Shown: positions 11,561 through 24,077 of the stretch, one piece after another | Layout of the letters: every line of letters begins with the position of its first letter | How positions within the stretch are numbered: the stretch's first letter is position 1 | Assembly (NCBI GenBank): GCA_002914805.1 | Contig: JXTB01000330.1 | Coordinates: 32,746-96,745 of the forward strand | Direction of reading: 5' to 3' | DNA: 64,000 bases | Source of the DNA: Parasponia andersonii | Taxonomy: Eukaryota > Streptophyta > Magnoliopsida > Rosales > Cannabaceae | Program-made: the position numbers and the translations under genes | Notes under the pieces: generated by a model | What the model was told of the DNA's origin: nothing | What the model saw: the letters and a program-made list of their open reading frames with translations, nothing else | The model's database searches: none

Positions 11561-12540
11561 ATATAATATATAAATGAATAGAGACTATAAGAAAATCCAT
11601 CATCAACTAAAGTACTATAGTAAACCAACAGAAAGAAGTATCACAAAGAGTATCTAAACTAAATTACAAACTCCCATATGTACAACACACGAAGGCGACA
11701 TTACTTCTCATTGCAAGTGATTTATAATTAATAATTGAGCTTAATTATAGTGATTTTCTTACTGACTCATGCTTTGTTTCATCAATCTTATTCTTACATT
11801 TTGAAGTTAACAAACATATGATTAAGAACTAATATTCTACTTGGGTGTGTAGTAAGCTAAATTGAAAGGATACAAGATATTTAAGATGGATTATGGAATA
11901 GAGTTTGAAGACAAAGTTCAAGAATATAAGACTTAGACTAACAAAGATTATTTACTTAGTTCCTATACTTGAATACTTGTCTACACAAAATATGATCTTA
12001 ATCGCTCAAATTTTTCCTAAAATTGGAAAATTTAAACCAAAACAGTCAAACTTATTTATCTCTAATTAAAATAAGATATTTATTTTACACAAGCTTTTAA
12101 ATTAATTTATGAATTTCTATAGTATCCATATTTCATAAAAATCAATTTTAGAAGTCACACTTTTGAAAAGAATCGAAAAAGACTTGAAATAATAGTTAAA
12201 ATATGCTCTCAGATATTCTCAGCAATCCGATTCCCATTTTTGGTGTGGTGCCCAAGATTCTCACATGCATATTAAGCTAATAATAAACATGTTCTAATTG
12301 CATATTAGGCATCTAGAAGTCATTAATGCTACTTTCATAGTAATATTCTCATTCATTATATTATGTGCATTTACATACATGTTATTACACTAATGATTGT
12401 CGAAGTATCCCAATGTAGTGTAAAGGTTCAATACTCTCAGAGAGAGAGCTCAGTGTGGTAAAAGAATAAAGAATACAATTATGAAAGCAATACTATGTGC
12501 ACATGCATTAAGATCGTACTTGTTGATAATTTAGTTAAAT
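11560..12540. other. AT-rich DNA without recognisable features
   Basis: I see no gene, terminal repeat or long open frame here. Confidence 0.5.
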
Positions 12541-15150
12541 AGTAGTTTTTCGGTAAAATATAATTTTTACGCATTTTGGAGCCGAATTCACTGTGTGTTT
12601 AACATGTCAAATAGGCTTGATTCAATGTCTAGGACTCATTTATAGCCTTTTATTTGTTGGCTCCAGCTAAGCATGAGGTGGCATTCAGGACATTAATTCA
12701 TATTTAGTTGCACTAAGCTAGCTTAGATTAGGCTTAATCGCGTAATGTCGTTTTTGTGCATTCTAATAATTGAGTGCTAATACTATGTTTGCATTNTCAT
12801 AAGTCAAAGTATGACTAGTTTTCACTTTCTAAGGTAGGATTCACCAACTTTGGCTACACTTGGGTGTATAGAAGTGACCAGCAACGTGGTGGCTATACTA
12901 AAAATGTTTTAGAGCTGGGCACATGGAAAGTGATGTGCAAAATATCCAAAATACCCCTTAGAATTTAAGTTATACCTTTTCTTAACCATTAAGTGTTGAT
13001 TTTGGGTCACATCTGGTCATTTGCTTTTCCTTTCTCTCTAGCCACGACCTGAAACTCTCCAATACTTTTTATGACTTCTCTCAACTTCCCTCAAACATTT
13101 CCAAGAGTTTTCAAGTGGTAGAACTCAGATTGGAGCCCTAGAAAATAAGATAGACCGAAACTAGTCAAGGCAATTCTACTAAGTTCTTCTTTCTAGGTCT
13201 TGTCCTTTAATTTCAATTCTTTACTTGTTCCCACTTAAATAATGGTTTTTTCAAGTCTTCCAAAAATCTATTTTTAAGCTTTGGAAATCAGTTTAGTGGA
13301 GTAGAAGGCAAGAAGTCTAGCAAAAACTCAAACTAGTCAATATGAGGTTTATGTAGGATTTTGAATTTGTAGTTAATTTCTTTGTTTCAGCACTTAAACC
13401 AAAGCTATTATTTGATAAATAATTGTCCTAGGAACCCTTATATATTGTTGGAAACATAAAATTTAGGTGGAGGATTAAAGTTAAACCTAAGGCCCCAAAG
13501 TTTGCTATTTATGGATTTAAGTATTTTCATGTATGGTAGATTAAGTTTTCCATATTTGTAATCTGATTTCTTAAACTTATAATGTATATTTTATTGATTC
13601 TATTATTTATTACACTTATTTGATGGCTGGTTGTGATGGCACATAAGTGTAAAACTTGTTTAAACATTGTGAAAATTAAAAGGAATTCAAGTGCACTTAG
13701 GTTGTTCCAAATGATCCTCTTTGATGTGTATATATGGGAATTGGATTGTTAATTATTATTATAGATTTAAAACCATGATTTTAATCGTGTGGGAATGTCC
13801 TAAAAATAGGGGTAGGTGCTATCCAAATATTTTTAAAATGAAATAACACCATTTAGGAGCAAATGGACTAGTTTTTACAAAATTATGTGTCATTTTGGAC
13901 CATTTTGTGCTAATGAACTAGCATTCATATATTAATACTTTTGAATAGTTTTTCAATACTAGTTGTTGACTGCCAAGTACCTTAAGTGATTTATATGTTT
14001 CCAAGTTATTTTAAGATCAAGTTTCCTAATTTGGTGAAAGTTATTATTTCGGTCTTGTTCAAGTATCTTAATGCATTCCTTTTTTGTAAACTATGCATCT
14101 TGAATAATAGTGATTTATGATAGGTGATTAGCACACCAATTTCTAGAGGATATTGACTCTTTCTACTATCAATTCCTATTCAGGACATGAGATAAGTAAA
14201 GACTTACAACTGCATCATAAGAACTTTATGGAAGATGTAATTAGGTGAAACTTACTTATTCCTGAAAGTTATAAAATCGCATGTACATGTCACGTCTTGT
14301 ATGCAAATGAAGAATTTTATTATAAGAGAATTTGAAAGTGAGTACCATTTAGAAGATAAGTTTTAATGGCAATTGCTAGTCCGTCGGAGTTGGATAGGTA
14401 AGTCTGTTGATGCAGACTCTCTCGTTGAAGCAGGATTTGCAGATCTTATGATGTGTCTCGTTGAAGCGGGACAATATTAGCACGGTGTAGGATGCCTCTT
14501 TAATGAGGGAAGGAGTTTTCAAAAACCTCACACGATGGTCGCCCCTTATTTTTACTCTTGACCAGAATCTCCGAACAATGTTATCACGGCCTATCGACTT
14601 ATGGGACAAGCAATGTGCTAAGGGGCCCAACTAAGAATAATTTTTAAGGAAAATGCATGGACTCAAATGTTTAAGAAAGAAAAGGGTATAATGGGAACTT
14701 TATGAGATTTTAAAGTATTCATAAGCATGCAAAGTTTTACTTACTGAGCTTTAGCTCATTTTAGTCTTGTGATGCAGATGAGGAGGCACATTTTGGTATT
14801 AATTAGCTGGTTGTCTAGTCTGTCTTTTATCGCCATGATCATACAGATGTAGACGAGCTTGACCTATGGGTGACATTTTTATTTTGAGATATTTGGTGTA
14901 ATGTAAATGCTACTACTGATGGCAAAATAGACTGGTGAAAACCTCTTTTGATTGTACATTTTGTAAATACACTTTTAATAAGAAATGTCATGCAGTTGCT
15001 TTTGTTTAAAGGTTTTAGAAAGTTCAAACTTGCCACTTTGAGATATTGGCTAAGTTTTGAGCAACGAACTTTTTATTTTGAATGCTATCCTAGAATAATG
15101 ATCAAATGGGCCGAAATGAGACAAGTAGAAAAGAGACGAATAGAAAGATA
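12540..15150. repeat. probable gypsy-type LTR remnant
   Basis: The stretch has LTR-like architecture: two copies of CTCGTTGAAGC at 14420-14430 and 14458-14468, and a segment near 14743-14765 reading TTACTGAGCTTTAGCTCATT, like the U3/R region of several plant gypsy elements. There is no coding potential. Ends and target duplication were not found. One ambiguous base (N) lies at 12796. The element class is an inference. Confidence 0.3.
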
Positions 15151-15196
15151 GATCTAAATGCCCACTTTGATTATATATTGAAAATTTTTACCTAAA

Positions 15197-15336
15197 CTAT
15201 CCCTCTCCACTACAAGTGAACAAGTTGTGTACTCCATCTAAGCCAAAGACACCATCTTCACCAACTAAATCCACTATGCTAGAGATGAAACTAGAGCTGT
15301 CGTCACTAATGTCCTCGATGTCTTCAACGATGCTGA
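15197..15336 (-). other. open minus-strand frame abutting gypsy A on its left
   Basis: The minus strand is open for about 46 acidic and serine-rich codons (VEDIEDISDDSSSFISSIVD) and then stops at 15197. It ends exactly where gypsy A begins. Another minus-strand open frame abuts the other end of gypsy A (25331-25560), so these could be two halves of one interrupted locus. The protein is not recognised. Confidence 0.25.
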
Positions 15337-15437
15337 TGTAAATATCCGGATATTTAGGAAGGTAATTTGGACATTTTACCAATTTTTTGGATATAATAAT
15401 AGAGGGATTAATTTATAAAAGTTTTGTACAGAAGGAC
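15337..15437 (+). repeat. gypsy A 5' LTR, piece 1
   Basis: It aligns base for base with the first ~100 bp of the 3' LTR at 24430, sharing AATTTGGACATTTTA and AAAAGTTTTGT-CAGAAGGA. Homology stops at about 15437, where the Sirevirus env-like frame begins. Confidence 0.75.
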
Positions 15438-17288
15438 CAAAGTGGTGGCACCTACTTCTCCACCTCTAGTTGTACCAGATGCCGAGCCCATTAAAGAAGC
15501 TGAAGAATTGGGTGAAGATTCCTCTCAAGCCGAGATCGAAGATGATGGTGGTTCTGATGACGAAGCCACCGCGGAAGCCGAAGATGTTGCTGGCGCTGAT
15601 GAAGAACAAGAAGCCGGAGATGATGAAGGTGCCGATGAGGTTGATCAATTTGAGTCTGATGATTCACCTCCAACACCTGTTGCAACAAAATCAACAAAAG
15701 CCCCAAAATCTGTTGTGGCTACCAAATCGATTCCATCCCCGTCTGTTGCAACATCGACAAAAATCAAGAAATTTGGAGGAATGAAATCCGTTGCAACAAA
15801 GGTTGTTACTTATGAATAATCAAAACTTGATGATGTTGCAACAACTATCAAAGCCACTCCTTCAGTGAAGTCAAAGAAGCCTACTCTAAATAGGACTAAA
15901 GCTTCGAAATCTTCAAAGGCTTCTAAAGTTGTTGCAACAACTTCTGCTCAAGTTACAACAACTGTTGTCTCTGTTCCATCCGCCCTTGTTTCCGTTGCAA
16001 CAACGCCATCCAAAGCTGGAACAATTTTGATAGGAACTAAAGAAGATCCATCCATGGAGACTGAGCTATCCTAAGCACAATCCGACATTCCAGAAGAGCC
16101 TGAAAGTTCAGAGAACGGTGATGATGATGTACCTGAGATTGAAGTTCCTAAATCATCAAAGGACAAGGGCAAAGTTGTTCAATCCGACACTCCTGAGAGG
16201 TATGTTATTTCTCAAGTTTATTCTACTTCGTTTTATACCATTGAGAATGAAGCTTTGATGAAAGATTATGAAAAAAGAACGTTTTGAGATGAAAGAAACT
16301 TCAATCTAGATTCATTTAAGTCCTTAGGAATAGTCAAAATTCTTGAGGATCTTCAGTGGATGAAAACCGTGACTAGCTTTAAGGGATATGTTCCTAGAAT
16401 AGTCCAAGAATTCTATTGCAATATACATGAAGATATGGCTGACTCTTTGAGTCCTTTTTATCAAAAAGTCTATGTTAGAGGGCAAATATATGATTTTTCT
16501 TTCTTGACTATTGCTGATTTCTTGGATATCCCTATGGTGGAATTAGATGAGTATGAAAAAGATTATGCAATTGATAATGTGGCATCTGAATTGCTTGGTG
16601 ATGTCACTGTTTGGCTGGATGATTCACATGCTTTAAAACCTTGTGAGTTGACTTACAAGTATTTTGGTTTGCACAAGATTGCACAACACAACTGGTGGCT
16701 AACAGCTCATCAACCCACCGTTACCAAAAATTTCGCATGTTTGCTGTTTGATATTGGTACAGGTTTATAAGTCAATCTTTCTTAGATTATTTTTCATGTG
16801 ATTTTTGATCTTCGTGGAGGAAGAAAGAAGAATCAAAAGCTGCCATTCCCTAACCTGATCTATGAGATTCTTCAACAACAACATCCTTTGAAGCTTCCAA
16901 GTGATTTTCTCTCTCCAGTTCTGCCTACTGTTTCTTACAGGTTGAAGGAAAAAGAGATTGCTGAACCAATTGTTGCAACAACTGCCAAATCGACGAAGAA
17001 GACAGCTACTGCCAAAAAGTCTTCTCCTATTACAACATCTTCTGTTGTGGTATCTTAAGAGTCTATGGAGTTGGAGAATTTGAAAGATGATCAGGTAAAG
17101 CAGACTGAGCGACTAGAGACCATTGAAAAAGTGCTAAAGGAGATTCTTGATCAGTTGATAACCACCTTTGCCGCTCCATCAGCTGTTGTTCCTCATCCCT
17201 CTGGATCTTCCTAACTTGAAGTACCAGCATCTCCACCTGTTGCAACAAGTCCAGAAAAGCAAGCCAAGAAATGCTACAAGAAGACGTA
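15438..17288 (+). pseudogene. env-like / 'putative plant transposon protein' frame
   Basis: A single reading frame runs from about 15424 to 17288, broken only by nonsense codons (for example TAA at 15817 and 16072, TGA near 16285, TAA at 16768 and 17056). No frameshift is seen. The N-terminal part (to ~16200) is acidic, Ser/Thr/Lys-rich and probably disordered, with repeated Val-Ala-Thr motifs. The middle part (16300-16770) is a folded domain resembling what databases call 'putative plant transposon protein' (YCNIHEDMADS, LTYKYFGLHKIAQHNWWL). The C-terminal part is Pro/Ser/Thr-rich, with a short coiled-coil-like Glu/Lys segment near 17070-17160. In Sireviruses this gene follows pol; its function is unknown. 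Confidence 0.6.
15926..15943. repeat. 18-bp perfect palindrome with GTTGCAAC core
   Basis: It reads AAGTTGTTGCAACAACTT, its own reverse complement, inside the env-like frame where it encodes Val-Val-Ala-Thr-Thr. Related copies with shorter perfect symmetry lie at 15835-15842, 15994-16001, 16970-16981 and, in the LTR, 18125-18134. Confidence 0.9.
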
Positions 17289-17428
17289 ACTTTGATTATT
17301 TCTATTTGCTTTGCAGGAACTTGCTGCATGGACTTTATTTCTTTCTTTTGTTTCCAGAAACTAGATTTCATTTGTTTTGGATTTAAGACTTCATGTTTGG
17401 TTTGTAATTTACTTTGGCTCTCTTTTGA

Positions 17429-17620
17429 CAAAAAGGGGGAGATCATGAGAAGAATTTTTCTTTATGGATATCTGTTTAGAGTTCATGTGATATTATTTTT
17501 AGGGGGAGTAAGTTGTTTTTGATGAGGAAATTTAACCATCTATTTTGTAGGTTGTTATACTTGAGTTCTATGTGTTCTTTCTCATGTTGATTTTGCCAAA
17601 AGGATGCCAAAGGGGGAGAT
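17429..17620 (+). promoter_or_regulatory. multiple polypurine tracts of the Sirevirus half
   Basis: Three purine tracts precede the LTR: CAAAAAGGGGGAGATC (17429-17444), AGGGGGAGTA (17501-17510) and CAAAGGGGGAGAT (17608-17620). The last lies directly before the LTR start TGTTAGG and is the working plus-strand primer by position. Repeated tracts upstream of the 3' LTR are characteristic of Sireviruses. Confidence 0.75.
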
Positions 17621-18755
17621 TGTTAGGTCCAAAAGTTTGGTATTCTAAGGGCAAAGTTTTGAGAACTCAAGTTGATAAAAGAAGAAGATGTTGTTACAAT
17701 AAGTTTGAAGTTGTTACAATAAGTGTTGGTTTTACAACAACTGAAACTTGCATTTTTCTTTATATGGAAACCTTCTAGAATATGCCCAAACATGTTTTGT
17801 TTTCATATTTGATGATTCTGGTGATAATATAGGTGAAATATAAATGGAATTTCATGCATAGCTGTATAGGATATTTTTCCTATTGAATTTTTAATCAATT
17901 CTTTTTATATTTACCATATATATTATTGATTATTTTCTACTTCTTTTGTCCTTGATTGATATCTAATTGCATCTTTTTAATCAATGAATTTGGATAGGTT
18001 TCTGAAGAGAACTCATAAGGATTTTTATCCTTAATTATTGCTGGAAATTTGTTCATCAATTAATTAAGTTTCCTTTAGTTAATTGATTTGATTTGATGAG
18101 TTATTGTGATCAGATTTCCTGATCTGTTGCAACAACTCCAGATATTTAAGGAAAGATTGGTTAATTTTCTTAAATTTTGTCTTTTGATTGATATTAATTT
18201 AGATATGATTTTCTAGGTTAATTATCAATCTTTAGTAGGTTAAATGAAGATTTGCAGCTGTCTAAAACGTTTCCAAACCAAATCAAAGGAGCAATCATGA
18301 ATCTGGACATTTTTCTAGTAATTTTTCAAGAAGTCTAGCTAATTACAACATTTGTGGAAAGATTTTGATTTTGTTATTAACTCTTTCCTTATTTGATTTC
18401 AGCCTATTCATACTACAATGGACGACCAATGGGGCTGGAATTTACCTATAAAAGCTCTACTACTCTAAGAAATTTTTCTAAGTACTTTGTTTGAGTGCAT
18501 CTTGTTCTTTAGGAGGAAGAACAATACGTCTTCGGAAGGAGATAGATCTGGACCAACGAAGGGAGTCCACGTGTGAAGAATCAACAAGAAGAGGGGAGCT
18601 CACTAAATAAGATTAGTGAAGTCGTTACAATATATTGCGGCAATTGAAAAGAGGGAGTCTTTTATTGCATTAGTCAACTGGTATTTGTAATTTTTATACT
18701 TTACTAATTTGTTTAATCTCTGGGCATGGCCCTATAGAGTAGGAGAGGTCCGAGC
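17621..18755 (+). repeat. Sirevirus 3' LTR (3'-truncated)
   Basis: It begins TGTTAGGTCC directly after a polypurine tract and aligns over its length with the LTR at 27721-29147. Shared segments include GTTTTGAGAACT, GATGTTGTTACAA and GTTGCAACAACTCCAGATAT. It ends at GTCCGAGCCAAC, where gypsy A sequence resumes, so the U5-side ~190 bp is missing. Confidence 0.75.
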
Positions 18756-19520
18756 CAACTACTACTGATGCTAGCTTGCCGAAAAACGCCATTTTCGGCC
18801 GTTTGAAGCTTTTTGTCATCGGCGTCATTTCGGGCCGTTTCAGCTCGCATTCTTGGGCTCGTTGGTTTCCTCTCATCGAGAGGAAGCTCAAGGTATATAT
18901 ATTTTAACCCCATACTGCCTGAATCGAAAGTTGCCATTTTTGGATATTTTGAGTTTAAGTTTGACTTTTTAATCTGGCTGTTAGATTGTGATTTTGTCGT
19001 CATTTTTCGATTATACTCGGAAAATGAAGAAGTTTGATGTATATATATTACCTATGTTTGGTGATTGGCACGAAAATCGAAATCAGATGGCTAAGATTTA
19101 CCTCAATTTGCGTGTCACCAGTCCGGTGTGGACCCCGACTCGAATTGGACAAGTTATATGTCTAACCTAGATATTTTGGGTGCTAAGAATTTAGTGAAGA
19201 GGTCTATTTATGGATTTGAAGCTTCGTTGAAAAGTTAGTTTTTCACAAGAGGACGATTAAAGACTTGGAATTAGTTCCAGACCCTCCGGACGATCGTCAA
19301 CGACACCTTGAGGATTCAATAGTGTGGTATCATTATTCTTGTGAGTTAAGGATTTGGTTACCTTCGTTTTATACTATTTTCGAATAAAACTTAATTTCTA
19401 CAACATATGAGAACAAATGTTTTTTTTTTATTTCTTGAACATATGTGATATACTGTGATGGAATAATATACATATATACTGTATTGCTCTGGGGATTTTC
19501 TGAGTGCAGATGTAGATACT
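18756..19520 (+). repeat. gypsy A 5' LTR, piece 2
   Basis: It aligns with 34890-35650 of the solo LTR: AAGGTATATATAT, AAAGTTGCCATTTTT, CAAGTTATATGTCTAACCTA and CGATCGTCAACGACACCTTGA all recur. The LTR portion corresponding to about 34640-34890 is missing between pieces 1 and 2, so the Sirevirus insertion was accompanied or followed by a deletion. Confidence 0.75.
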
Positions 19521-22500
19521 AGGAATCTTTAGACTTGCAATATTAGTAGAATTATTATAAACTTAGTGTCGAATTTTAATAAGTTTGTATTCGCAAATAC
19601 TTGAAATTATGTGTGTAGTATTATTTTAATGTTAAATTTTATTACGTGAGAAAACCATAGTTAATCCTTGTTTTGACTTAGAATTTTTAGTTTTTCTTAA
19701 TAATAAATTGATTTTACAATAATTATATTATGTACATCAATATAACCTAATTAAAAATGTGACATGTTTATGTCACATTAAAATTGTTACATTTTATAAC
19801 CTAAAGTTAATAGTTGCACCAAAATAGTACCATGCCATAATTTGAATGGCTAGGATTTAAGTATATAAAGAATTAAGTAGACAAATAAATCTAAGGGTAG
19901 AAAATAAGTTATAGAAAAAGATGAAGAGTAGTAACGTTTTGCCTTAAGAGAGTAATAACTTTAAATGAGTGGAATAGAAAAAGAAAGAGATAAAGTTAAT
20001 GGGTAATTCAAAAGGTAGGAAAAAAGGAAAATCATAATGGAAATGTTCTTTGGAAATTAGTGGCCATAATTCAAAGTAGAAGACATAGACAAAACTAATT
20101 AGTAACTTTTGTCTCCAAAATAATTCAAAAGGTATAAAAAAAAATTAATATAGTGGAGACTTTCTTTGGGAGCTAGTGGTATTGGATTCCAAATAATTGA
20201 AAAAGAAGAAATATTAGAGACAAAAGTAATGGATGAGTAAAAAAAATAAAGTAAAAGATAAGGTAGGGGAGTAGGAAAAGAAGATATATTGACAAATTGA
20301 TAATAATGATGCTTGGATTATTTAATAGACTGTGAAAGTATGTATTATTGGATACCTTCCATGGATGGCCTATAAATAGATCATTCATTTGGCAATTCAA
20401 ATCCATACTTAACCTTTCAAATTACTTAGCCAAAACTATCTTCATATTTCCAATTATTTCTTCTAAGAAAAAAAAAACTCTTTCTACCTCACTTTCTCCC
20501 AAATCCACAAGAGATACAATATTTTACCCATCGACTCTAGGAATTTAGAATTCTAATCAAGAGAAGAGAACACTTAATTTTGTGGTGGAGACGTAAGAAA
20601 GAAGATCCAAACTTAAAAGGTATTTATTCCCTCATCTTTCTTGTTATGTGTTTAAATATGTTATATAAAAGAATAAATAGGTAATAATATATTTGACCTA
20701 CTTTAGATGTTATATAATTTATATTATATTGAGACTTATTTTGTTGATTTCTTAGGCCTCTAAATATGAATACTTCATAATAATAAATGCTAAATAATAA
20801 TAATAATAATAAAATCAAAATGACGAAATACAAAAAAGTGGAAGATTTTTAAGTGTGAGACCCTAAAATAAAATATGCATGAAAATGAATAAAGCTTAAT
20901 GATTTAGACTTAAATCTTTAAGAATAGATTTTTACCCTTTAGAAATGCTTTCCAAAAAATTAAAGATGTTTGCTCAAAAGTTGGAAGGAGTAAAGTACAA
21001 AAAATTTGAGTATTTGGGTCAAAAGTGTAATTTTGACAAAATATGTGTCAAATATGTGAAAAAGTTATTTTAGGCAATTTTAAGACTATTTTAAAGTGTA
21101 AAAGTAAATAAAGGAAGAATCTTTAACCAAAAAAAAAAAAAAAGATATAACTCAATATTTACCATTAGATGGCATAAATGTTAGAAATCTTAAAATTTTG
21201 GGCAAAAAATGTAAATTATAAAACTTAAAATATTGGGTTGGAAATTTGGTATAAGAATAAAAAAAAATTATTTTAGATCTCTAATTGGGATAAGATAAGA
21301 TTTACTTAAAGACATGAAATCAATTATAGGAAATAAGTAATGTATGCCTCTAATTGTATTTTGCCTAAGTTTAGTGATAGACCTAAAAAGCGTGATCAAT
21401 ACCAAATAATATTTAGTTCAAGTATGATTTTAGATATTAAATTTGTATAGCCCCTAGTGTGGTAGATTCAATTATCATATTATGACCCTTAATTTCGAAT
21501 AAAGAAATTGATCAAGAATAATTCAAAATATTTGATGAAAAGAAATATAATTAAGGAAACTTAACTGATTTAGGATGATATTAATCAAATCAACAACCAA
21601 ATTATTGATAGATTAAAAAATATCACTATGATCAAGGTTAAGGAGAATCAAATCTCATCCATCTAAGTGAAAGTATAAATTAGTCAATGAATATAGCATG
21701 ACATTATTTCTCAAATGTGAAGTTTTATACTGGATCAAGATTGAGTTTTAAGTTTTTTAAGCCCACTAAGTAATTAGAAGTTTTTTTTAAAAAAATATAG
21801 TATAAGGCCAGTTTAAATTTTCTCTAACAAATAGAGTATATATACGTCAGGGCAAACTTCGATCTAGACATACGTAATTAACGAGTGGAACTAGGACAAT
21901 CATATTAGGAGGTAAGTATAATTTCACCTATGGCATGGATGGTTGAAAATGTTTCATGTTTACAGTATGATATGTTTGAATTAATTTCATGTATTAACTT
22001 GTCTTTATATTATTATTATATGGCCTATGTATAATATATGCTTACAAAGATACTTTTCCTATGCTTGCTTTATAATGTTATCATACTTCAACATACTTTA
22101 ACAAAGGAAATGCTATGATAGTTGAATATAAGTTTGGATTCATTGAAGCGTACCCACTCATATTAAGAAAAGACTAAATAAGATAAAGAATTTGAAGGTG
22201 TCGTATCAACCTCCACCACGTGAGGATATCCGAGAGAAAATAAGATCGACCTCCCCTAAGCGAGGATTCCCAAGGAAAAGTATGTTAAGATTATGACCGT
22301 TGGTGTTTTCAGTTGGGTCACTCCCCTGATTCCCCATTCCGTAGTGCACTCTTGGTACGTACACCAGGGCCCATAAGAAAGATAAAAGACTTTACAATCA
22401 AGAATGAGATAAAATCATGATATAATATCTTATAATAAAGCGTAAAATAATGATTTCATAAAACAGCATAACTAGACTTTCAAAAAAAAAAACAATTGTT

Positions 22501-23217
22501 TATTCATAAGAAAAATGTTGTGTGAGAATTACGTTGTACTTATTGGGCGAAAACTCACATTTTATGAGTATCCATGCTATAGGTATCAAAGGAAAGAAAC
22601 TTCTGATTTGATTGATGGGTTAGCGGGGATGAATGCGAGACACGGGCAATGGAATACCGTTATTAAAAATTACTTCTGCATATATTCTTATTATGAGACA
22701 AATGATTTCAATTATGTAAGCTTGATGTTATTTGAAAACGTACTTATAACTTGGCATTTTATTTCGTAATGCATGATTTATTCAAATTGAACTTGAAAAT
22801 GTATTTCGATTTAATAGAAGTTAAACAAATATTTTTTTTAGATCTAAAAGAGAAAATGTTTCGATTTAAATAAATGCAAAATATAAGAGGTTCTGTTAAA
22901 AAGACCTAAATTGTTTAAGGAGAACTTGGGATTTAACTGGTCCGTATGTGACCCCCCTATTTACTTGGGAGCCCTTTATGGTTGCGCATTATTCAAATCA
23001 TCTTGATAAAAAGTTTATAATCAAATTTAAATAAAGGGTACTTAACCATTGAGAAGCATTTACTTGTTTTCAAAATTTAAGTAAATTGTTAGTTATGAAT
23101 ATAAATCTCTTTAAAAGAAATAAAAACATAAAAAAAAAATTGTCATGAATTTTCAACATCTAAATTTTTTTTTAAGCTAAGAAGGTAAGTAGTTAACGGT
23201 CAGAAAAAGTCTGGTCG
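19521..23217. mobile_element. second insertion splitting the gypsy A 5' LTR; probable foreign gypsy LTR DNA
   Basis: LTR homology breaks after GATGTAG (19520) and resumes at TGTAGCAGG (23218), leaving TGTAG on both sides as a candidate 5-bp target duplication. The 3.7-kb insert is AT-rich and non-coding. It includes TGTGAGACCC at 20854, a typical gypsy LTR start, and a GC-richer block near 22200-22385 (GGTCACTCCCCTGATTCCCC) like other plant gypsy LTRs. I could not define a second LTR or primer site, so the family is uncertain. Confidence 0.45.
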
Positions 23218-23679
23218 TTGTAGCAGGTTATTTTGTGTATATCAAAATAGGGTTGTTGTGCTGTCCATTTTTCTATAAAAACCTAATATATTTATTCTCC
23301 TAAAATACCAGAGCACGATTATTTTCATACTTCAATTCTGTGTTGCACATGTCAAGGGATCATACATAAGCACCGTGTTAGCATCGTGGGTTTACAGTTT
23401 GGCGCTGTGTGCTCCACTGTCGGTGTAGAGTCTGTAAACCTGTGCGGGATTTTGTTACTTCTGATTACTTCTCCATCTGGCAGGTGTAGGCAATTCAGTT
23501 ACCCCTCCAGATTTGGTAGGCGACATATGGGTATCCCCTCCGGGTATGGGCTTAGGTGTCAGACAGGCTGTTAGGTATACTTAGTGCCATCATCCCTACA
23601 GGTGAGAGGATGTGAGCTCATGGGTATGGGTTGATTTGTTTCATATGCATATAGATTGATGGTTTTGATCATACTACTT

Positions 23680-23711
<32 letters not shown>

Positions 23712-24074
23712 CACGTAGATTTCTAGTTTGATGTATATATATATATACATGTATTGGATTTAAACTAACTATGCAGGAGCTTTCCATCACTAAAATATTT
23801 TCGATTGAGGTAACTGTTTTTCCTGCTGGGCATCTTTATGCTTACTCTTTCCTCCCTTCCTCAGGTGGTGTCCAGTGCGACTTTGGAGATCTAGAGGAGT
23901 AAGAGGCTATCAGGATTATAGTTCGTTATCTTGTTAATGCCTGTAGCATGTTGTTATAGTGTTTGGACTATTTGAGTTTTGTTTTAGTATTGAACCAAGA
24001 TTACTACATTCTATTTTTGCCTGTGAACTCATGTATGCTATTCTAATGTATGTTCTGACGTGAATGATGATGAT
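23218..24074 (+). repeat. gypsy A 5' LTR, piece 3
   Basis: It aligns with 35655-36490 of the solo LTR, including CACCGTGTTAGCATCGTGGG, CTCCGGGTATGGGCTTAGGT and GGTGGTGTCCAGTGCGA. It contains AT microsatellites at about 23682-23720 and 23733-23749. It ends in GATGATGATA at 24074, before the real LTR end, and joins directly to pol sequence. Confidence 0.75.
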
Positions 24075-24077
24075 ACA

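Larger units (their letters stand above)
15438..18755 (+). mobile_element. 3' half of a Sirevirus-type Ty1-copia element
   Basis: It contains, in order, an env-like reading frame, three purine tracts of AGGGGGAG type, and a 3' LTR starting TGTTAGGTCC at 17621. The LTR matches the complete LTR at 27721-29147 but stops about 190 bp short at 18755. gag and pol are absent. It interrupts the gypsy A 5' LTR. An env-like gene plus multiple polypurine tracts is the recognised hallmark of Sireviruses (SIRE/Maximus lineage). Confidence 0.7.

Noticed and set aside
12796..12796. Ambiguous base N
   Set aside because: It is a single unresolved base in non-coding DNA, a sequencing or assembly limit rather than biology.
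15466..15784. Alternative-frame ORFs overlapping the env-like frame
   Set aside because: They are Leu/Gln/His-rich shadows of the acidic env-like frame, which alone continues with domain similarity.
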